A stretch of DNA of 64,000 nucleotides. Origin: an uncultured Poribacteria bacterium (GTDB lineage: Bacteria > Poribacteria > WGA-4E > WGA-3G). Position 1 is the stretch's first letter. Each line of letters starts with the position of its first letter. A program made the translations under genes and the position numbers. The stretch is from positions 1,184,481 through 1,248,480 of the forward strand of contig OY282383.1 of NCBI GenBank assembly GCA_958295855.1. The letters are read 5' to 3'. Under the pieces are notes generated by a model, which saw only the letters and a list, made by a program, of their open reading frames with translations, had not been told where the DNA came from and searched no databases. Below are positions 45,215-55,000 of the stretch, one piece after another.

Positions 45215-46210
45215 TTACCCACCGATTCTTGACATATTCCGTTCCGGTTTGATAAAGTCCACAGCATTGATTTTATGCCCCGCCTCTTTTTGTGCGACTG
45301 CGTCGAGAATGAGTTGTGCAATGACTGCATCTTGTGCTTGTTCGCGTAACGGCGTGAGCAGATCTGTCTCAGTTAGCGAAAAGAGGCACGTCCGGAATTT
45401 TCCATCAGCCGTGAGGCGAACTCGGTTGCAGTTTTCACAAAACGGTTCACTGACAGAGGATATCACGCCTACCTCGTTGCCATTATCAGCAAATCGGTAG
45501 CGTTTGGCGGTATCGCTCTTTGACTCACCGTTTAGAGCTATCGGCTCCAGTGGGTAGATAGCGTTAATTTTTTCGATAATCTCTTTGCCTGGGATGAACA
45601 TGTTCCGCCCCCATATATCATCGGCATCCAGAGGCATGAATTCTATGAAGCGGAGTTGATAACTGTTTTCGCGTGCGAAGGTGGCTAAATCCACGATTTC
45701 ATCGTCGGTGAAGTCGCGCATCGCGACAGCGTTGACTTTAATCGGGTTGAACCCGCAGTTGTGTGCAGCTTTGAGGCCGTCTATCACCCGTGAAAGCACC
45801 TTCCTGCGCGTCATCTGCTCAAACTTTTCTTCGTTGAGGGTATCCAAACTCACATTAATGCGGCGGAGCCCAGCGTCGTAAAGTGCTTGTGCTTGGGCAA
45901 TTAGCCCAATGCCGTTTGTTGTCAAGCTAATGTCTTTCAACCTATCTAGCTGCCCCAGTTGCTTGATGAGTTCCGGTACTCCAGGACGAACGAGCGGTTC
46001 TCCGCCCGTGATGCGGACTTTGGTAACCCCAAGATCGACGAAGATGCGCGTGAGATGCAGAATCTCGTCAAACGTCATCAGGGCTGAATCCCGCATAAAT
46101 ACCATGTCCTCGGGCATACAGTAGATGCACCGAAAGTTGCATACGTCTGTGATAGAGATTCTGAGGTTCGTATGGACACGCCCAAAGCGGTCTAGCATCT
46201 GTTGTTTCAT
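45215..46210 (-). CDS. moaA: GTP 3',8-cyclase MoaA
   Basis: A 331-aa radical SAM enzyme of molybdopterin synthesis. The N-terminal cluster motif is C24-NFRC28-IYC31. The C-terminal second-cluster cysteines are in FCENCNRVRLTADGKFRTC, and the protein ends in the conserved double glycine (SRIGG). It converts GTP to 3',8-cyclo-7,8-dihydro-GTP together with MoaC. No other moa gene is in the window. A promoter at 46285-46313 matches the sigma70 consensus well. Confidence 0.96.
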   Translation of the reverse strand: MKQQMLDRFGRVHTNLRISITDVCNFRCIYCMPEDMVFMRDSALMTFDEILHLTRIFVDLGVTKVRITGGEPLVRPGVPELIKQLGQLDRLKDISLTTNGIGLIAQAQALYDAGLRRINVSLDTLNEEKFEQMTRRKVLSRVIDGLKAAHNCGFNPIKVNAVAMRDFTDDEIVDLATFARENSYQLRFIEFMPLDADDIWGRNMFIPGKEIIEKINAIYPLEPIALNGESKSDTAKRYRFADNGNEVGVISSVSEPFCENCNRVRLTADGKFRTCLFSLTETDLLTPLREQAQDAVIAQLILDAVAQKEAGHKINAVDFIKPERNMSRIGG

Positions 46211-46246
46211 CGTTCTTAAACAAGCAAATCCAAATTTGTTTACTTA

Positions 46247-46294
46247 CTTAATAGTATATAGTATACCATACTTAATAGTATATAGTATACCATA
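46247..46294. repeat. Tandem 24-bp duplication in the moaA promoter
   Basis: Two identical, adjacent 24-bp units, each ACTTAATAGT followed by ATATAGTATACCAT. The -10 box of moaA lies in the right-hand unit; the left unit would supply a second, downstream -10-like box. Confidence 0.8.
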
Positions 46295-46313
46295 ATTTCA
46301 TTCCATTTGCAAG
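46285..46313 (-). promoter_or_regulatory. Sigma70-like promoter of moaA
   Basis: Minus-strand TTGCAA (46308-46313), 17 nt, TATACT (46285-46290). The leader would be about 70 nt, containing the second 24-bp unit. Confidence 0.6.
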
Positions 46314-46527
46314 TTTTTTATAGTAAAAACTTTAAAAAAGATCTGGGTGGGTATTTTTCAAGGTGTCGCGTTAACACGAAGTAATTTTCGGTAGCCGCAC
46401 ATCGCGAGTTATGCAGATTTCACGGATGATGCGGAGAATCGTTTTTTTCGGTTCATAGAGGACATCGCGATTCGGACATCGCTCCTACAGGAGAACGAAA
46501 TGCCGCTATACGCGATGTGTTTTTCAG

Positions 46528-46557
46528 TTGACATATCTGTCATTATTAATGTATAAT
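46528..46557 (+). promoter_or_regulatory. Consensus sigma70 promoter, plus strand
   Basis: TTGACA (46528-46533), 18 nt, TATAAT (46552-46557). It faces the 122-aa gene at 46632. Confidence 0.7.
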
Positions 46558-46631
46558 TCATTTACAGGAAATCACGATATTTTGCATAAGTCTTGTAATT
46601 GTGTAAATCTCTAAAAACAAGGAGAAAAACC

Positions 46632-47000
46632 ATGGCTGAAAAAGTGTTCCGCGCCGGCGGCATTGAACTTCACGTAGATGAACGCAATTTTGGATCCGAT
46701 GGCGGTCCCTCGGTGCGCGTTTATGGAGAAGCAGATGGAGATACTGTCCAACTGCTGCGCTTTGACTGCTTCCGCAAAGAACCCCATTACCACTACGATC
46801 CCTCTGGAAAAAACGACCAGCGCTCCCTCGATAAAACGAGCGTACCGGATTCGGTCGCTTGGACAATTGAACAACTTGGACAAAATCTTGCGGAGATGAT
46901 TCACACAGCAGGTTACGCCAGCGTCGCTGAACAGGTTAACCAAACAGCAGTGGCGCAGATACTGCCCGAAGTAGAATCTATCATGCGGGGTGAAAATTAA
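46632..47000 (+). CDS. Hypothetical protein, 122 aa
   Basis: A soluble 122-aa protein that I do not recognise. It starts MAEKVFRAGGIELHVDERNF and contains a His-rich patch (KEPHYHYDPSG, residues ~50-60), then a helical C-terminus that ends in MRGEN. The patch could bind metal. The ATG at 46632 has AAGGAG eight nt upstream, and a perfect-consensus promoter lies 75 nt away, so it is probably well expressed. A secreted protein gene follows 42 nt downstream and may be co-transcribed. Confidence 0.7.
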   Translation: MAEKVFRAGGIELHVDERNFGSDGGPSVRVYGEADGDTVQLLRFDCFRKEPHYHYDPSGKNDQRSLDKTSVPDSVAWTIEQLGQNLAEMIHTAGYASVAEQVNQTAVAQILPEVESIMRGEN

Positions 47001-47042
47001 TTGTGTAGTCGCGCTTACAAAGCGCACAATGGAGGAAATTAA

Positions 47043-47717
47043 GTGACGAAATCTATCGCTATCAGCGTATGCCTGTTCACGCTGCTCATAGCCTTGAGTA
47101 CCTTTGCAGGAACCCCACAAGATTGGGGAAAATGGAAGGAAGGGGAGCTCCTCCTCGAAAATCACAGTTTTGAAGAAGGTCTGGCCGCTCCGACCGCCTG
47201 GGGTTTAGAGGACGGTGCGTGCTGCGACCGGGGCGGGCTCTATACCATGGAAATTGATAAGTCAAACCCGCAACACGGGAAACGGTCGCTCAAGATTGTC
47301 GGACACAAAGCGACTGGCACCGCCTGGCACGCAAAGATTAGGCAACTAGACACGTCAATGAAGTCAGGCGAAAAGTACACTGTCATTTTTTGGGCGCGCT
47401 CCGAAAAACCACGCTTAGTGACTCTCGGTATCCAGATGCAACACGATCCCTGGACTGTCTACCAAGGCGGTGAAATCAATCTATTAGGACCGGAGTGGAT
47501 GGAATACCACATCACCTTTCAATCAAATGCCGATGTTGAGAGAGACATGTGGGTAGGCCTGTCCATTGCCCAATCAGATGTCGATTTCTGGATTGATAAT
47601 TTCCGGTACTTTGAAGGTGAACCCGAAGACGATCTGAATCGTGAGACACCTTTCGCTGTTACTGCAAGCCAGAAATTGGCGACGCAATGGAGCGAGATTA
47701 AAGCGGAACGGTTCTAA
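47043..47717 (+). CDS. Secreted protein with carbohydrate-binding-like (CBM4/9-type) domain
   Basis: A 224-aa protein starting at GTG 47043 with GGAGG seven nt upstream. Residues 1-22 form a signal peptide (hydrophobic SVCLFTLLIALSTFA). The rest resembles galactose-binding-fold, CBM4/9-like domains: LLENHSFEEGLAAPTAW at the start, GKRSLKIVG, then YTVIFWARSEKP, and WVGLSIAQSDVDFWIDNFRY near the end. These domains bind glycans outside the cytoplasm. No catalytic domain is attached. Confidence 0.7.
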   Translation: MTKSIAISVCLFTLLIALSTFAGTPQDWGKWKEGELLLENHSFEEGLAAPTAWGLEDGACCDRGGLYTMEIDKSNPQHGKRSLKIVGHKATGTAWHAKIRQLDTSMKSGEKYTVIFWARSEKPRLVTLGIQMQHDPWTVYQGGEINLLGPEWMEYHITFQSNADVERDMWVGLSIAQSDVDFWIDNFRYFEGEPEDDLNRETPFAVTASQKLATQWSEIKAERF

Positions 47718-47796
47718 CGACGTGCGTTCGGTTTCATACGGCGCGGTCGCCCGACCGCGCTACACTCTAATAGCGCAGTGGAGTGGGCCGCGGAAT

Positions 47797-48513
47797 TTAA
47801 TCTGCATAGTGCTTTGCCGTTTCTATTATCACCTTTCTAAATGTTAGCGATACGCGTCGCTGCCGCTTATATCTGTGCCCATCCCACTCATCCCATTTTC
47901 TGGCAGCAATACCGTGTAACCACTCATATCTGGCTTCACCACTCAATACGACAATGCTCCTCGGCGCAAGCCAGACCGGAATCTTTTTTGCTTTGTCAAA
48001 TTTGTTTGTGAAGTTCATAACACAGCCTGACCCCAAACTCAAAGAGACAATCGTATCCTGAAAACAAGGTTCACAATCAATATGACTTGAGATGCCTTGC
48101 CCTGGCTGGTATTCATTGACAATCACCTGATCTGCGCCTTCTGGCATGTAACCCTCTTGCTGTAATTTTTGGCCCAGCACTTTCAGCCACTCTGGCAACT
48201 CACCAATGTGCATATCAAGATTCACCTTCCGCGCTCTATAGTCATACTTAAAACCGTAATGCTGAACGCGCCGCTTTAGGTCATCAAGCCACTGTTGTTC
48301 GTCAACCCGAGCCAACAACCGATTATGTTGGACTTCATTGATGTAGTCTTCGATATACCGGAGCCCGCAGATTGCTTCTCGATTCTGCTGAGAAGATTGC
48401 TCGTTTAGTAAGGAAAGTATGTCTAATTGTTCCATTGGATCGTTGGAAAGAGCAGACGACTCGTTGAAAAGTATATCTTGGTAACCAGAGGTATTCTGAT
48501 ACACTACGCACAT
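47797..48513 (-). CDS. AlkB-like 2OG-Fe(II) dioxygenase
   Basis: A 238-aa AlkB-family dioxygenase that probably reverses alkyl damage in nucleic acids by oxidative demethylation. The iron ligands are H144-x-D146 in SSHIDCEPC and H200 in YEWLHGI. The 2-oxoglutarate-binding arginines are R220 and R226 in RRVSLTFR. The general layout resembles ALKBH8-type domains. The start at ATG 48513 lacks a ribosome site; ATG 48435 (MEQLDIL) is also possible. It lies 77 nt downstream of R-M copy 4 on the same strand and may be read with it. Confidence 0.88.
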   Translation of the reverse strand: MCVVYQNTSGYQDILFNESSALSNDPMEQLDILSLLNEQSSQQNREAICGLRYIEDYINEVQHNRLLARVDEQQWLDDLKRRVQHYGFKYDYRARKVNLDMHIGELPEWLKVLGQKLQQEGYMPEGADQVIVNEYQPGQGISSHIDCEPCFQDTIVSLSLGSGCVMNFTNKFDKAKKIPVWLAPRSIVVLSGEARYEWLHGIAARKWDEWDGHRYKRQRRVSLTFRKVIIETAKHYAD

Positions 48514-48574
48514 TTATGCTGGCTGTATCTTTCCACAAGATGGATTATCCACAGAATTGCACAACTGAAGTCAC

Positions 48575-48591
48575 GGCATACGGAGTATGCC
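48575..48591. repeat. Palindrome family 3 at the 3' end of copy 4
   Basis: GGCATAC-GGA-GTATGCC, preceded by AAGTCAC and followed by TACGACTTTAA, where the last bases overlap the copy 4 stop codon. It is the perfect hairpin form of the unit that is arrayed after copies 5, 6 and 7. Confidence 0.85.
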
Positions 48592-51500
48592 TACGACTTT
48601 AACGCGGGCAATTTGTTAACAATCTCCACCGTCTCTAAACTCACCGTGATTACCTTGCCAATTAACTTGACTATGTATTGTGGGTCGCCGGCATGGTTCG
48701 GGTCGTTGAGGATGCCGCTCCGTTTGTCTATTTTGACACGGTACTGGTCTACTATCCACTCCAATGCGGAACGGGTGCCCAGCCGATATTCAAACGCCTC
48801 CGGCGGAATGCCATCAAGCGTCAGGAAATCGTTGTATACCAGCGAGGTTTTGTCTTTGGAGAGTTTCATTTTTTCCACGTGCCACTCTACCTGCATCCCC
48901 GGCTGTTCATAGTATCTCAACTTATCGTATTTTGGACAGGATTCGTAGTTGAGGTGGAGAGTTGCTAATTCCGCCCCTGCGTTGGCGAATCCCCAAAAGT
49001 CTTCCGCGAAGGGAAGGTGCGGCAAATCGCGCTTGAGATTCGCCTGATACCGTTCGCGATAAGCAGGATGGTGCAAGAGCCCATAAGTGTAGTGGAAGAT
49101 GTCCCACTTGCTGATAGTGTCATCTTGGTAGTGCGTGCGGAACTGCGCCAACGCCCACTCGGTGATGTTTTCACGGCGGTTTGTGCCATCTTCGTCGTAT
49201 GTGTAGAACGGAAAGCATTGCGTTTTTTCAAATCCTAATTCCGAGCTGGGAATCCTGTTTGTAGTCAGACACCCAAAACCTTTTCTATCACCAATACCCG
49301 CAACACAAATCACCTGATTTTCCCTTTCGGTTTCCGGGGTCGGAAAGATAGATGGGAACACGCATATTCCGTCTATCATGAATCTATCGAAGTAAAGCCG
49401 CGATGTTGTGAATGGCCGGTAGAGCGATTGTCGGATTTTTGTGTTGGCAAATGCCGCGATGTGCCGCCTCTTCAGTTTTTGTTTCAAGCCTTGGCTCCAC
49501 TTGATTTTCTGCTCATCAGAGAGCACAAAATCATCAAGGTTTGTCTGCTTGTCTTCTCGTCGTTGCCACCGATCGACTTCCGCGTTGTAAGTGTCACTCA
49601 TCCGCTGAACGTTCTCAGCAAGTCTGTCTCGGTTGAAATTGTAGGCCCACGCATCGCGATTGGTTTTCACGCCATAGCTATAGGTTTTGAAAATCACATC
49701 CACCGCCGCGCCTTTTCCTGCTTTTGCTGCCTTAGTTCCCATCGGGATAAAGGTGTCAAACTCGGCGTGGAGCCCTTCGGTGAGCCAGGTATGTCGCGCA
49801 TCAGGTTGAAGCGGTTTCCATTCAATAGTGCCTACGTGTTGACGTTGGGTGAGAAAGTCAAACTTCTGTTTTTTGTTCCACATCTCCTCGGTGCGATAGT
49901 AAAAGAGACGGGGTGAACTTGTGGATGCCTGCTGCTTTTTCACAAATAGATTGATGCTTACCCCTACCCGAATGCCGAACACATTGGCATGAGAAACCTT
50001 CAATCCTTTCCGCATGTTCCCACCTAAATCCATAATATAAATCGCATCGCAATCTGCGGCGAGGTGTTTTCGCATCCCATCAAACGATATCCCGTCGAGA
50101 AAGCTGTTGTTTGTTACGAATGCAACAACCCCCTCCTCGCCAATCCTGTCTAATGCCCATCGAATTGCCTTGACGTAAGGGTCGTAGAGTGCATTTTTGA
50201 GTGTCGCTAATGAATCTGCCGCGTACGTCTCCGCTATCCGATTGTCCATCGTCACGTATTTCCGATTTTTGTTGTTGTCGTTTTCATTCACCTGCCCCGC
50301 GTTGTAAGGCGGATTGCCGATAACCACAAACATATCCGCAGCCTTCTGTTTCTCAACGCGGGCTGTGTTTTCACGCGTGAAGAGTTTTGTCTGGCGTTGC
50401 TCAAGCAACTCGAAGGTGTCGGCAAGCGCGATGCCCTCAAACGGCAGGTATGTCCCCGTGCGTTGAAAGAACTCTTGCTCAATGTTCAAACTGGCGATGT
50501 AATAGGGCAGCAGCATCACCTCGTTGCAATGCAGCTCATGGCGATACTTCTCTTCTAACGCTGTGCCTTGGATGTCCTGCATGAGCCGCACGATAAAGTT
50601 GCCGGTACCGACGAACGGATCGATGAGATGCACACCGGTATCCGAAAGCGACCGGTCGAACTCGGTATTGAGGAGATGCTCAACGCTGTTCACCATGAAG
50701 TCAACTATCGGTTGTGGCGTATAGACGATGCCGTGCGTGTCTGCAGTCTTGATGGAGAAGCCTTGGAAGAACTGCTCATAGATGGTATTGAGGAACCCCT
50801 GTTTTTGCGAGAAGTCCGTAATTGTGCTTGCCGTTTTCTCAATCGCAATGTAGAACGCATCTAAACTTTGGAGGAATTGGTTGCGGTCGAACGTCTGTGA
50901 GGTGAGTGCATCAATGACGTTTTCAATGTCGCGTGCGATGATATTGCGGCGGGTAAAATCCCGGTTGTTGAAGACGGTGCGAAAAATCCGTTCTGTTAGC
51001 AGGTGTTGGATGAGCATCTCCTCTACAGCGGCGATAGACAGATTCGGATTGATTGAGGCTTGGCACTGCTGATAGAAATGGGCGAATGCCTCCTGAAAGT
51101 GTGGGTTGTTTTGGCGTTCTGTCTCTATTAACGCTGCCAGTTTTTCGCCGAGTTCCGGCACCGTCTCTTTGAAGTCGGCGACGGCAGCATGCCACGCCGA
51201 GATGTTCTCCTCCTGATATGCGAAGAAGGTTTGGAGCACGTGGACGAGGTTTCTCGGCTCGGTGATGTCCAGGTCGAGTTGCAGTTGCCCGTGCTGATAG
51301 AGGAGTGCATGGGTTGGGGATTGCACGACGATGTTTTTGGAGGGGTAGCCTGCGGCAAATTTCTTGGTTGCTTCGGCGTGGAGATCATCTTTGGTATCTT
51401 TTGCTTCCCAGTGTCCGTGTGGCAAGCCGAAGGTGTCAACAACTTCACCATCGGGTGTGATTCGTCTTTTCTCTGGCGTGTAGTGGCTTTTTTCACAGAG

Positions 51501-51659
51501 AAGGGTGAGATCGACTTGGTTGCAATAGTGTTGGAGTACGGTTTGGAATGCGGCTCGGACGGTGCCTTCGTTTTGTTCTCCGAGGTGTGTGTATTTTTCG
51601 AGTTCTGCGTAGTATGTTTTGATGGGTTTGTGCGTGGGTTTGATGTTGAGTGCTGGCAT
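48591..51659 (-). CDS. Type ISP/IIG-like restriction-methyltransferase fusion, copy 4 (clade B)
   Basis: A 1,022-aa fusion starting at MPALNIKPTHK. A longer in-frame reading from 51815 would cross the promoter and is rejected; GGAG lies nine nt before ATG 51659. Clade B N-terminus with D70, E85 and K87 conserved (PDGEVVD, HWEAKD); the coupler differs clearly from clade A. From about residue 360 it carries the alpha-type segment (IQGTALEEKYRHELHCNE) of clade A copies 2 and 3, then VAGIGDRKGFGCLTTNRIP as in copy 3. The first ~310 codons are identical to those of copy 5. Last gene of the right array in transcription order. Confidence 0.85.
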   Translation of the reverse strand: MPALNIKPTHKPIKTYYAELEKYTHLGEQNEGTVRAAFQTVLQHYCNQVDLTLLCEKSHYTPEKRRITPDGEVVDTFGLPHGHWEAKDTKDDLHAEATKKFAAGYPSKNIVVQSPTHALLYQHGQLQLDLDITEPRNLVHVLQTFFAYQEENISAWHAAVADFKETVPELGEKLAALIETERQNNPHFQEAFAHFYQQCQASINPNLSIAAVEEMLIQHLLTERIFRTVFNNRDFTRRNIIARDIENVIDALTSQTFDRNQFLQSLDAFYIAIEKTASTITDFSQKQGFLNTIYEQFFQGFSIKTADTHGIVYTPQPIVDFMVNSVEHLLNTEFDRSLSDTGVHLIDPFVGTGNFIVRLMQDIQGTALEEKYRHELHCNEVMLLPYYIASLNIEQEFFQRTGTYLPFEGIALADTFELLEQRQTKLFTRENTARVEKQKAADMFVVIGNPPYNAGQVNENDNNKNRKYVTMDNRIAETYAADSLATLKNALYDPYVKAIRWALDRIGEEGVVAFVTNNSFLDGISFDGMRKHLAADCDAIYIMDLGGNMRKGLKVSHANVFGIRVGVSINLFVKKQQASTSSPRLFYYRTEEMWNKKQKFDFLTQRQHVGTIEWKPLQPDARHTWLTEGLHAEFDTFIPMGTKAAKAGKGAAVDVIFKTYSYGVKTNRDAWAYNFNRDRLAENVQRMSDTYNAEVDRWQRREDKQTNLDDFVLSDEQKIKWSQGLKQKLKRRHIAAFANTKIRQSLYRPFTTSRLYFDRFMIDGICVFPSIFPTPETERENQVICVAGIGDRKGFGCLTTNRIPSSELGFEKTQCFPFYTYDEDGTNRRENITEWALAQFRTHYQDDTISKWDIFHYTYGLLHHPAYRERYQANLKRDLPHLPFAEDFWGFANAGAELATLHLNYESCPKYDKLRYYEQPGMQVEWHVEKMKLSKDKTSLVYNDFLTLDGIPPEAFEYRLGTRSALEWIVDQYRVKIDKRSGILNDPNHAGDPQYIVKLIGKVITVSLETVEIVNKLPALKS

Positions 51660-51704
51660 CTGTTTTCTCCGTGTGTTGTGGGTGATTGAATTTAGATACC
51701 GCGA

Positions 51705-51733
51705 ATTATACACGGATTGGGGAAGGATTGCAA
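51705..51733 (-). promoter_or_regulatory. Sigma70 promoter of copy 4
   Basis: Minus-strand TTGCAA (51728-51733), 17 nt, TATAAT (51705-51710). A ~40-nt leader with CACGGAGAAAACAG supplies the ribosome site. The same promoter is duplicated at copies 5, 6 and 7. Confidence 0.75.
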
Positions 51734-51765
51734 GGGGAAAATTTGCGGCGTAATGGTATCGGTTT

Positions 51766-51782
51766 CCCCTGCTTTGCAGGGG
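51766..51782. repeat. Family 1 palindrome upstream of copy 4
   Basis: CCCCTGC-TTT-GCAGGGG with the flanks GTAATGGTATC and TAATATACCACTG, as at 28456 and 36777. Confidence 0.85.
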
Positions 51783-51892
51783 TAATATACCACTGTGCCC
51801 ATAAGCGACGTGCATTCAGAATGAGAGACACATTTCGCCCCGAACAGGGCTAAAGAAAGCACATCGCGCGGCTATCAGAACATTTTCCAATG

Positions 51893-52068
51893 AGGTCACG
51901 GCATACGGATGTCTCCTACGACTTTGAGGTCACGGTGCACGGATGTCTCCTACGACTTTAAGAGGTCACAGCATACGGATGTCTCCTACGACTTTAAGAG
52001 GTCACGGCACACGGAGTGTGCCTACTACTTTGAAGTCACGGCATACGGATGTCTCCTACGACTTTAAC
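51893..52068. repeat. Tandem array of family 3 units (5 units)
   Basis: Five contiguous units of about 35 nt, each GGTCACGGCATACGGA-like followed by CCTACGACTTT. Only the fourth keeps the full hairpin (GGCACAC-GGA-GTGTGCC); in the others the right arm has changed to TGTCTCC. The last unit overlaps the stop codon of copy 5. Confidence 0.85.
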
Positions 52069-55000
52069 GCGGGCAATTTGTTAACAATCTCCACCGTCTC
52101 TAAACTCACCGTGATTACTTTGCCAATCAACTTGACTATATATTGCGGGTTGTCGGCATGATTCGGGTCGTTGAGGATGCCGCTCCGTTTGTCTGTTTTC
52201 ACCCGATACTGGTCTATTACCCACTCTAACGCGGAACGGGTGCCAAGCCGATATTCAAACGCCTCCGGCGGAATGCCATCAAGCGTCAGGAAATCGTTGT
52301 ACGCCAGCGAGGTTTTGTCTTTGGACAGCCTCATCTTCTCCACACACCAATTGAGGGGCACGTTCGGGGTTTGGATGAGCTGCAGTGTATCGTATTCGTC
52401 CTGGTCTTCGTAGTTGACGTGGAGGGCTGCGAGTTTCGCCCCTGCTTCGGCAAAGCCCCAAAAGTCTTCTGAGAAGGGGATGTGCGGCAAGTCGCGCTTG
52501 AGATTCGCCTGATACCGTTCGCGATAAGCAGGATGGTGCAAGAGCCCATAAGTGTAGTGGAAGATGTCCCATTTGCTGATAGTGTCATCTTGGTAGTGCG
52601 TGCGGAACTGCGCCAATGCCCACTCGGTGATGTTTTCACGGCGGTTCGTGCCATCCTCGTCGTAGGTGTAGAAGGGGAAGCATTGATTGGCATCGAGTAT
52701 GCCCAGGCACGGAATCACTTTCACCATCAAGGCGTGAAAAGGTTTGTTACTGCCGATACCATTGACACAAATCACCCGATTCTCTTTTTCAGTTTCCGGC
52801 GTGGGGAAGATGGAAGGAAAAACGTGAACTCTTTGGTTCAGAACGCGATCAAAAAATAGATTTGATTTTATGAATGGCCGGTAGAGCGATTGTCGGATTT
52901 TAGTTTCTGCAAATTCTGCGGTTTGCCCTCCTTTCAGGTGCTGTTTTAATCTTGAACTCCACTTGATTTTCGCATCATCAGACACCACAAAATCATCTTC
53001 AGTTGCCCCCTTGTCTTCTCGTCGTTTCCACCTATCTACCTCTGCGTTGTAAGTTTCAATTATCCGCTGAACGTTCTCAGCAAGCCCGTCTCGGTTGAAA
53101 TTGTAAACCCACGCATCACGGCTCGTGCCGACACCGCAACTGTAAGTTTTGAAAATCACATCCACCGCCGCGCCTTTGACTGCCTTCGCTTGCTTAGTCC
53201 CCATTGGGATAAAGGTGTCAAACTCGGCATGGAGCCCTTCGGTGAGCCAGGTATGTCGCTTGTCAGGCGTTATTTGCTGCCATTCAATATTTTGATAATG
53301 TTGCTTTGAATCCAGATAACTATATTTTTCTTCCTTTCGCCAAAATTCATCAACACGCGCGTAGAAGATTTGGGTGGTTTTCGGGGCCGGCTTTGAATCT
53401 GTCTTGTCAACACTTTTCTTAATGAAGAAATTGATACTCACTCCAACCTGAATCCCAAAGACATTATGTGTTGTTCCTGACAACTTTGGATTTTTACGGA
53501 CGTTCCCACTCAGATCCAGAATGTAAATCACGTCGCAATCGGCGGCGAGATGCTTCCGCATCCCATCAAACGCTACACCGTCGAGAAAACTGTTGTTTGT
53601 CACAAACGCGACAACGCCTTCATCGCCAATCCTGTCCAACCCCCACCGAATCGCCTTCACATACGGGTCCGACAGCGCGTTTTTATTCGTCGCCTTGGAG
53701 GCTTGCGAATACGTCTCCCGCACGCGCGCATCCATCGTCGCGTATTTCCGATTTTTGTTGTTATCGTTTTCATTTGCCTGTCCTGCGTTGTAGGGCGGGT
53801 TACCGATAACCACAAACATCGGCGTAGTTTTCTGTTTCTCAACGCGTTCGGTATTGGCGGGTGTAAATAGCTGCGTCTGCCGCGCCTCGGCTACCTCAAA
53901 CGTGTCTACCAGACAGATGCCTTGATAGGCGGCATATCGGTTCGTTGCGGTGTAAAACTGCTGTTCAATGTTGAGGCTGGCGATATAGTACGGCAGGAGC
54001 ATCACCTCGTTGCACTGAAGTTCGGGTGGTACTGCGGTGTATTTTCGCTCCAATGAAATGGGGTCCAATTCCTGCATGATGCGGACGATAAAGTTGCCGG
54101 TGCCGACAAACGGATCGATGAGATGCACACCTGTATCGGACAACGAGCGGTTAAACTCGGTTTTTAGAATGTGCTCAACGCTTTTCACCATAAAATCAAC
54201 AATCGGCTGCGGCGTGTAGACGATGCCGTGGGTATCTGCAGTCTTGATGGAGAAGCCTTGGAAGAACTGCTCATAGATGGTATTGAGGAACCCCTGTTTT
54301 TGCGAGAAGTCCGTAATTGTGCTTGCCGTTTTCTCAATCGCAATGTAGAACGCATCTAAACTTTGGAGGAATTGGTTGCGGTCGAACGTCTGTGAGGTGA
54401 GTGCATCAATGACGTTTTCAATGTCGCGTGCGATGATATTGCGGCGGGTAAAATCCCGGTTGTTGAAGACGGTGCGAAAAATCCGTTCTGTTAGCAGGTG
54501 TTGGATGAGCATCTCCTCTACAGCGGCGATAGACAGATTCGGATTGATTGAGGCTTGGCACTGCTGATAGAAATGGGCGAATGCCTCCTGAAAGTGTGGG
54601 TTGTTTTGGCGTTCTGTCTCTATTAACGCTGCCAGTTTTTCGCCGAGTTCCGGCACCGTCTCTTTGAAGTCGGCGACGGCAGCATGCCACGCCGAGATGT
54701 TCTCCTCCTGATATGCGAAGAAGGTTTGGAGCACGTGGACGAGGTTTCTCGGCTCGGTGATGTCCAGGTCGAGTTGCAGTTGCCCGTGCTGATAGAGGAG
54801 TGCATGGGTTGGGGATTGCACGACGATGTTTTTGGAGGGGTAGCCTGCGGCAAATTTCTTGGTTGCTTCGGCGTGGAGATCATCTTTGGTATCTTTTGCT
54901 TCCCAGTGTCCGTGTGGCAAGCCGAAGGTGTCAACAACTTCACCATCGGGTGTGATTCGTCTTTTCTCTGGCGTGTAGTGGCTTTTTTCACAGAGAAGGG

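Larger units (their letters stand above)
46211..46631. other. Divergent intergenic region between moaA and the 122-aa gene
   Basis: Holds both promoters and the 24-bp duplication. The middle part, 46315-46520, has a short direct repeat, GGACATCGC-type (GACATCGCGATTCG then GACATCGCTCC, about 46465-46490), and no gene. Confidence 0.7.
51660..52055. other. Intergenic region between copies 4 and 5
   Basis: 396 nt with no gene. In minus-strand order from copy 5 it holds the family 3 array (51893-52068), a 50-nt unit starting CGCCCCGAACAGGGC, a CGACGTGCATT element, a family 1 hairpin (51766-51782) and the promoter of copy 4. Confidence 0.85.
50740..52112. repeat. 1,373-bp direct repeat, left copy
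   Basis: Appears identical to 54235-55607 (constant offset 3,495). It covers codons 1 to ~310 of copy 4, its promoter, the intergenic array and the final ~55 nt of copy 5. It begins at the TCTGCA before the coupler end and stops where the end of copy 5 diverges from that of copy 6 (GTGATT versus GTAATC). Confidence 0.85.

Noticed and set aside
51660..51815. N-terminal extension of copies 4 and 5 (also at 55155-55310), adding 52 residues
   Set aside because: The extension would translate the conserved promoter and a family 1 palindrome, and the other paralogs align from MPxLNIK; a ribosome site lies directly before that ATG.
51893..52068. Possible CRISPR array from regularly repeated ~35-nt units
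   Set aside because: The units are contiguous and nearly identical from end to end with no unique spacers, no leader and no cas genes; they are tandem copies of a hairpin unit.
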